In this document: piece by piece, positions 63,624-64,000 of the stretch
Layout: every line of letters starts with the position of its first letter
How positions within the stretch are numbered: position 1 is the stretch's first letter
Source of the DNA: Mobiluncus curtisii subsp. curtisii ATCC 35241
GTDB lineage: Bacteria; Actinomycetota; Actinomycetes; Actinomycetales; Actinomycetaceae
DNA: 64,000 nucleotides
Assembly: GCF_000146285.1 (NCBI RefSeq)
Contig: NZ_GL385912.1
Location: forward strand, 1,127,368-1,191,367
Direction: 5' to 3'
Notes under the pieces: model-generated
Databases searched by the model: none
Seen by the model: only the letters and a program-made list of their open reading frames with translations
Told to the model about the DNA's origin: nothing
Translations under genes and position numbers: made by a program

Positions 63624-64000
63624 GGGATTGGAGACCCCCACCGACGGACGTCGCGGAGTGTTCGGGTGGCGGCGGCGCTCCCAGATGGGCGCCCAGGATC
63701 GTTCGCTATTCACCAGGGTGGCAGAGAGCACTGCCCGGTTCATGGGTACCTCCAAGTTCATCCTGTGGATGACCGTCTTCGTGGGGGTCTGGATTGCCGC
63801 GAACCTGGTGTTGACCCGCTCCCTGGGGGATAACCCGTGGGATCCCTATCCGTTTATCCTGTTGAACCTGATGTTTTCCACCCAGGCTTCCTATGCCGCA
63901 CCGCTCATCATGTTTGCGCAAAACCGGCAGGATGACCGCGACCGCGTTATTGCCGAGCAGGACCGTCAGCAGGCTGCCCGAACCTTGGCTGATACGGAAT
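63616..64000 (+). CDS. DUF1003 membrane protein, partial
   Basis: The visible 128 codons start at ATG 63616 behind AAGGAGG and run off the right edge. The DUF1003 pattern is present: two helices (FILWMTVFVGVWIAANLVL, then FILLNLMFSTQASYAAPLI) followed by QNRQDDRDR. It regularly accompanies the MgtE-N/CBS protein in actinobacteria, suggesting a joint ion-related role that is not characterised. Confidence 0.85.
   Translation, partial: MSKGLETPTDGRRGVFGWRRRSQMGAQDRSLFTRVAESTARFMGTSKFILWMTVFVGVWIAANLVLTRSLGDNPWDPYPFILLNLMFSTQASYAAPLIMFAQNRQDDRDRVIAEQDRQQAARTLADTE

Noticed and set aside
1-64000. tRNA, rRNA or insertion-sequence genes
   Set aside because: I looked for cloverleaf ends, rRNA signatures, transposase patterns and IS-type terminal repeats and found none I can support. 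A tRNA attachment site for the prophage is not visible.

Overview
The window comes from a moderately high-GC actinobacterium. Evidence: a chromosomal lsr2 gene, cell-wall-binding type 2 repeats, a DsbA/CcdA thiol pair, an MgtE-N/CBS plus DUF1003 pair, and several genes whose start codon lies 6-7 bases after a -10-like hexamer (leaderless transcripts). A class III anaerobic ribonucleotide reductase points to an anaerobic or facultative lifestyle. My best guess is the Actinomycetaceae (Mobiluncus/Varibaculum-like); the genus is inference only.

Region 1, about 1-30,250: most of a tailed-phage genome (HK97-type head, probably siphovirus), nearly all on the minus strand, so it reads from right to left. 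The early end is a sigma-like regulator (29.7 kb), small proteins, DUF2800, DUF2815, a family A DNA polymerase, a BRO/KilAC antirepressor, a nucleoside-deoxyribosyltransferase-like protein, a P4-type primase/helicase, a VRR-NUC nuclease, an SNF2-like helicase and an ArpU-like late regulator. Then follow HNH, small terminase, S-adenosylmethionine synthetase, two DNA methyltransferases, large terminase, portal, ClpP-like protease, capsid, connectors and a tail protein cut by the left edge. Integrase, tail fibre and lysis genes are not in view. Cargo is inserted at several points: a cassette between HNH and the small terminase (12.9-16.6 kb: DfsB/ClbS-like protein, membrane protein, 829-aa DUF1906 cell-wall-hydrolase-like protein), a membrane-protein moron beside the large terminase, and an Abi_2/AbiF-like HEPN gene (23.7 kb) with its own promoter and a structured leader.

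Region 2, about 30,400-39,450: a compact plus-strand defence operon that directly abuts the phage early end. It encodes a helical-domain/NBR1-Ig-like protein, an excisionase-type HTH protein, type III Mod, type III Res, a Hachiman HamA-like (DUF1837) protein and a HamB-like helicase. Junctions overlap or are short. The HamA homologue appears to lack the Glu and Lys of the family nuclease motif, and the upstream region carries four TGGGACT repeats. This is the most promising candidate for an undescribed combined system. It ends in a hairpin terminator and a 149-bp tandem duplication.

Region 3, about 40,450-64,000: ordinary chromosome. Lsr2 and IspF are convergent. They are followed by envelope genes (zinc-ribbon membrane protein, TPM protein, PAP2 phosphatase, CWB2 cell-wall protein), a frameshifted membrane sensor-like gene next to a histidine kinase, and a LuxR-type two-component system co-transcribed with an aminotransferase. 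Divergent from that system is a secreted, Cys/Gly-rich bacteriocin-like precursor with a small three-helix membrane protein. Next come nrdD/nrdG-like genes behind two NrdR-like boxes, then a membrane protein, an amidase, DsbA/CcdA proteins, an MgtE-N/CBS protein and DUF1003 (cut by the right edge). A CACCC-N4-GGGTG palindrome recurs upstream of three secreted or membrane-protein genes and may define a small regulon.
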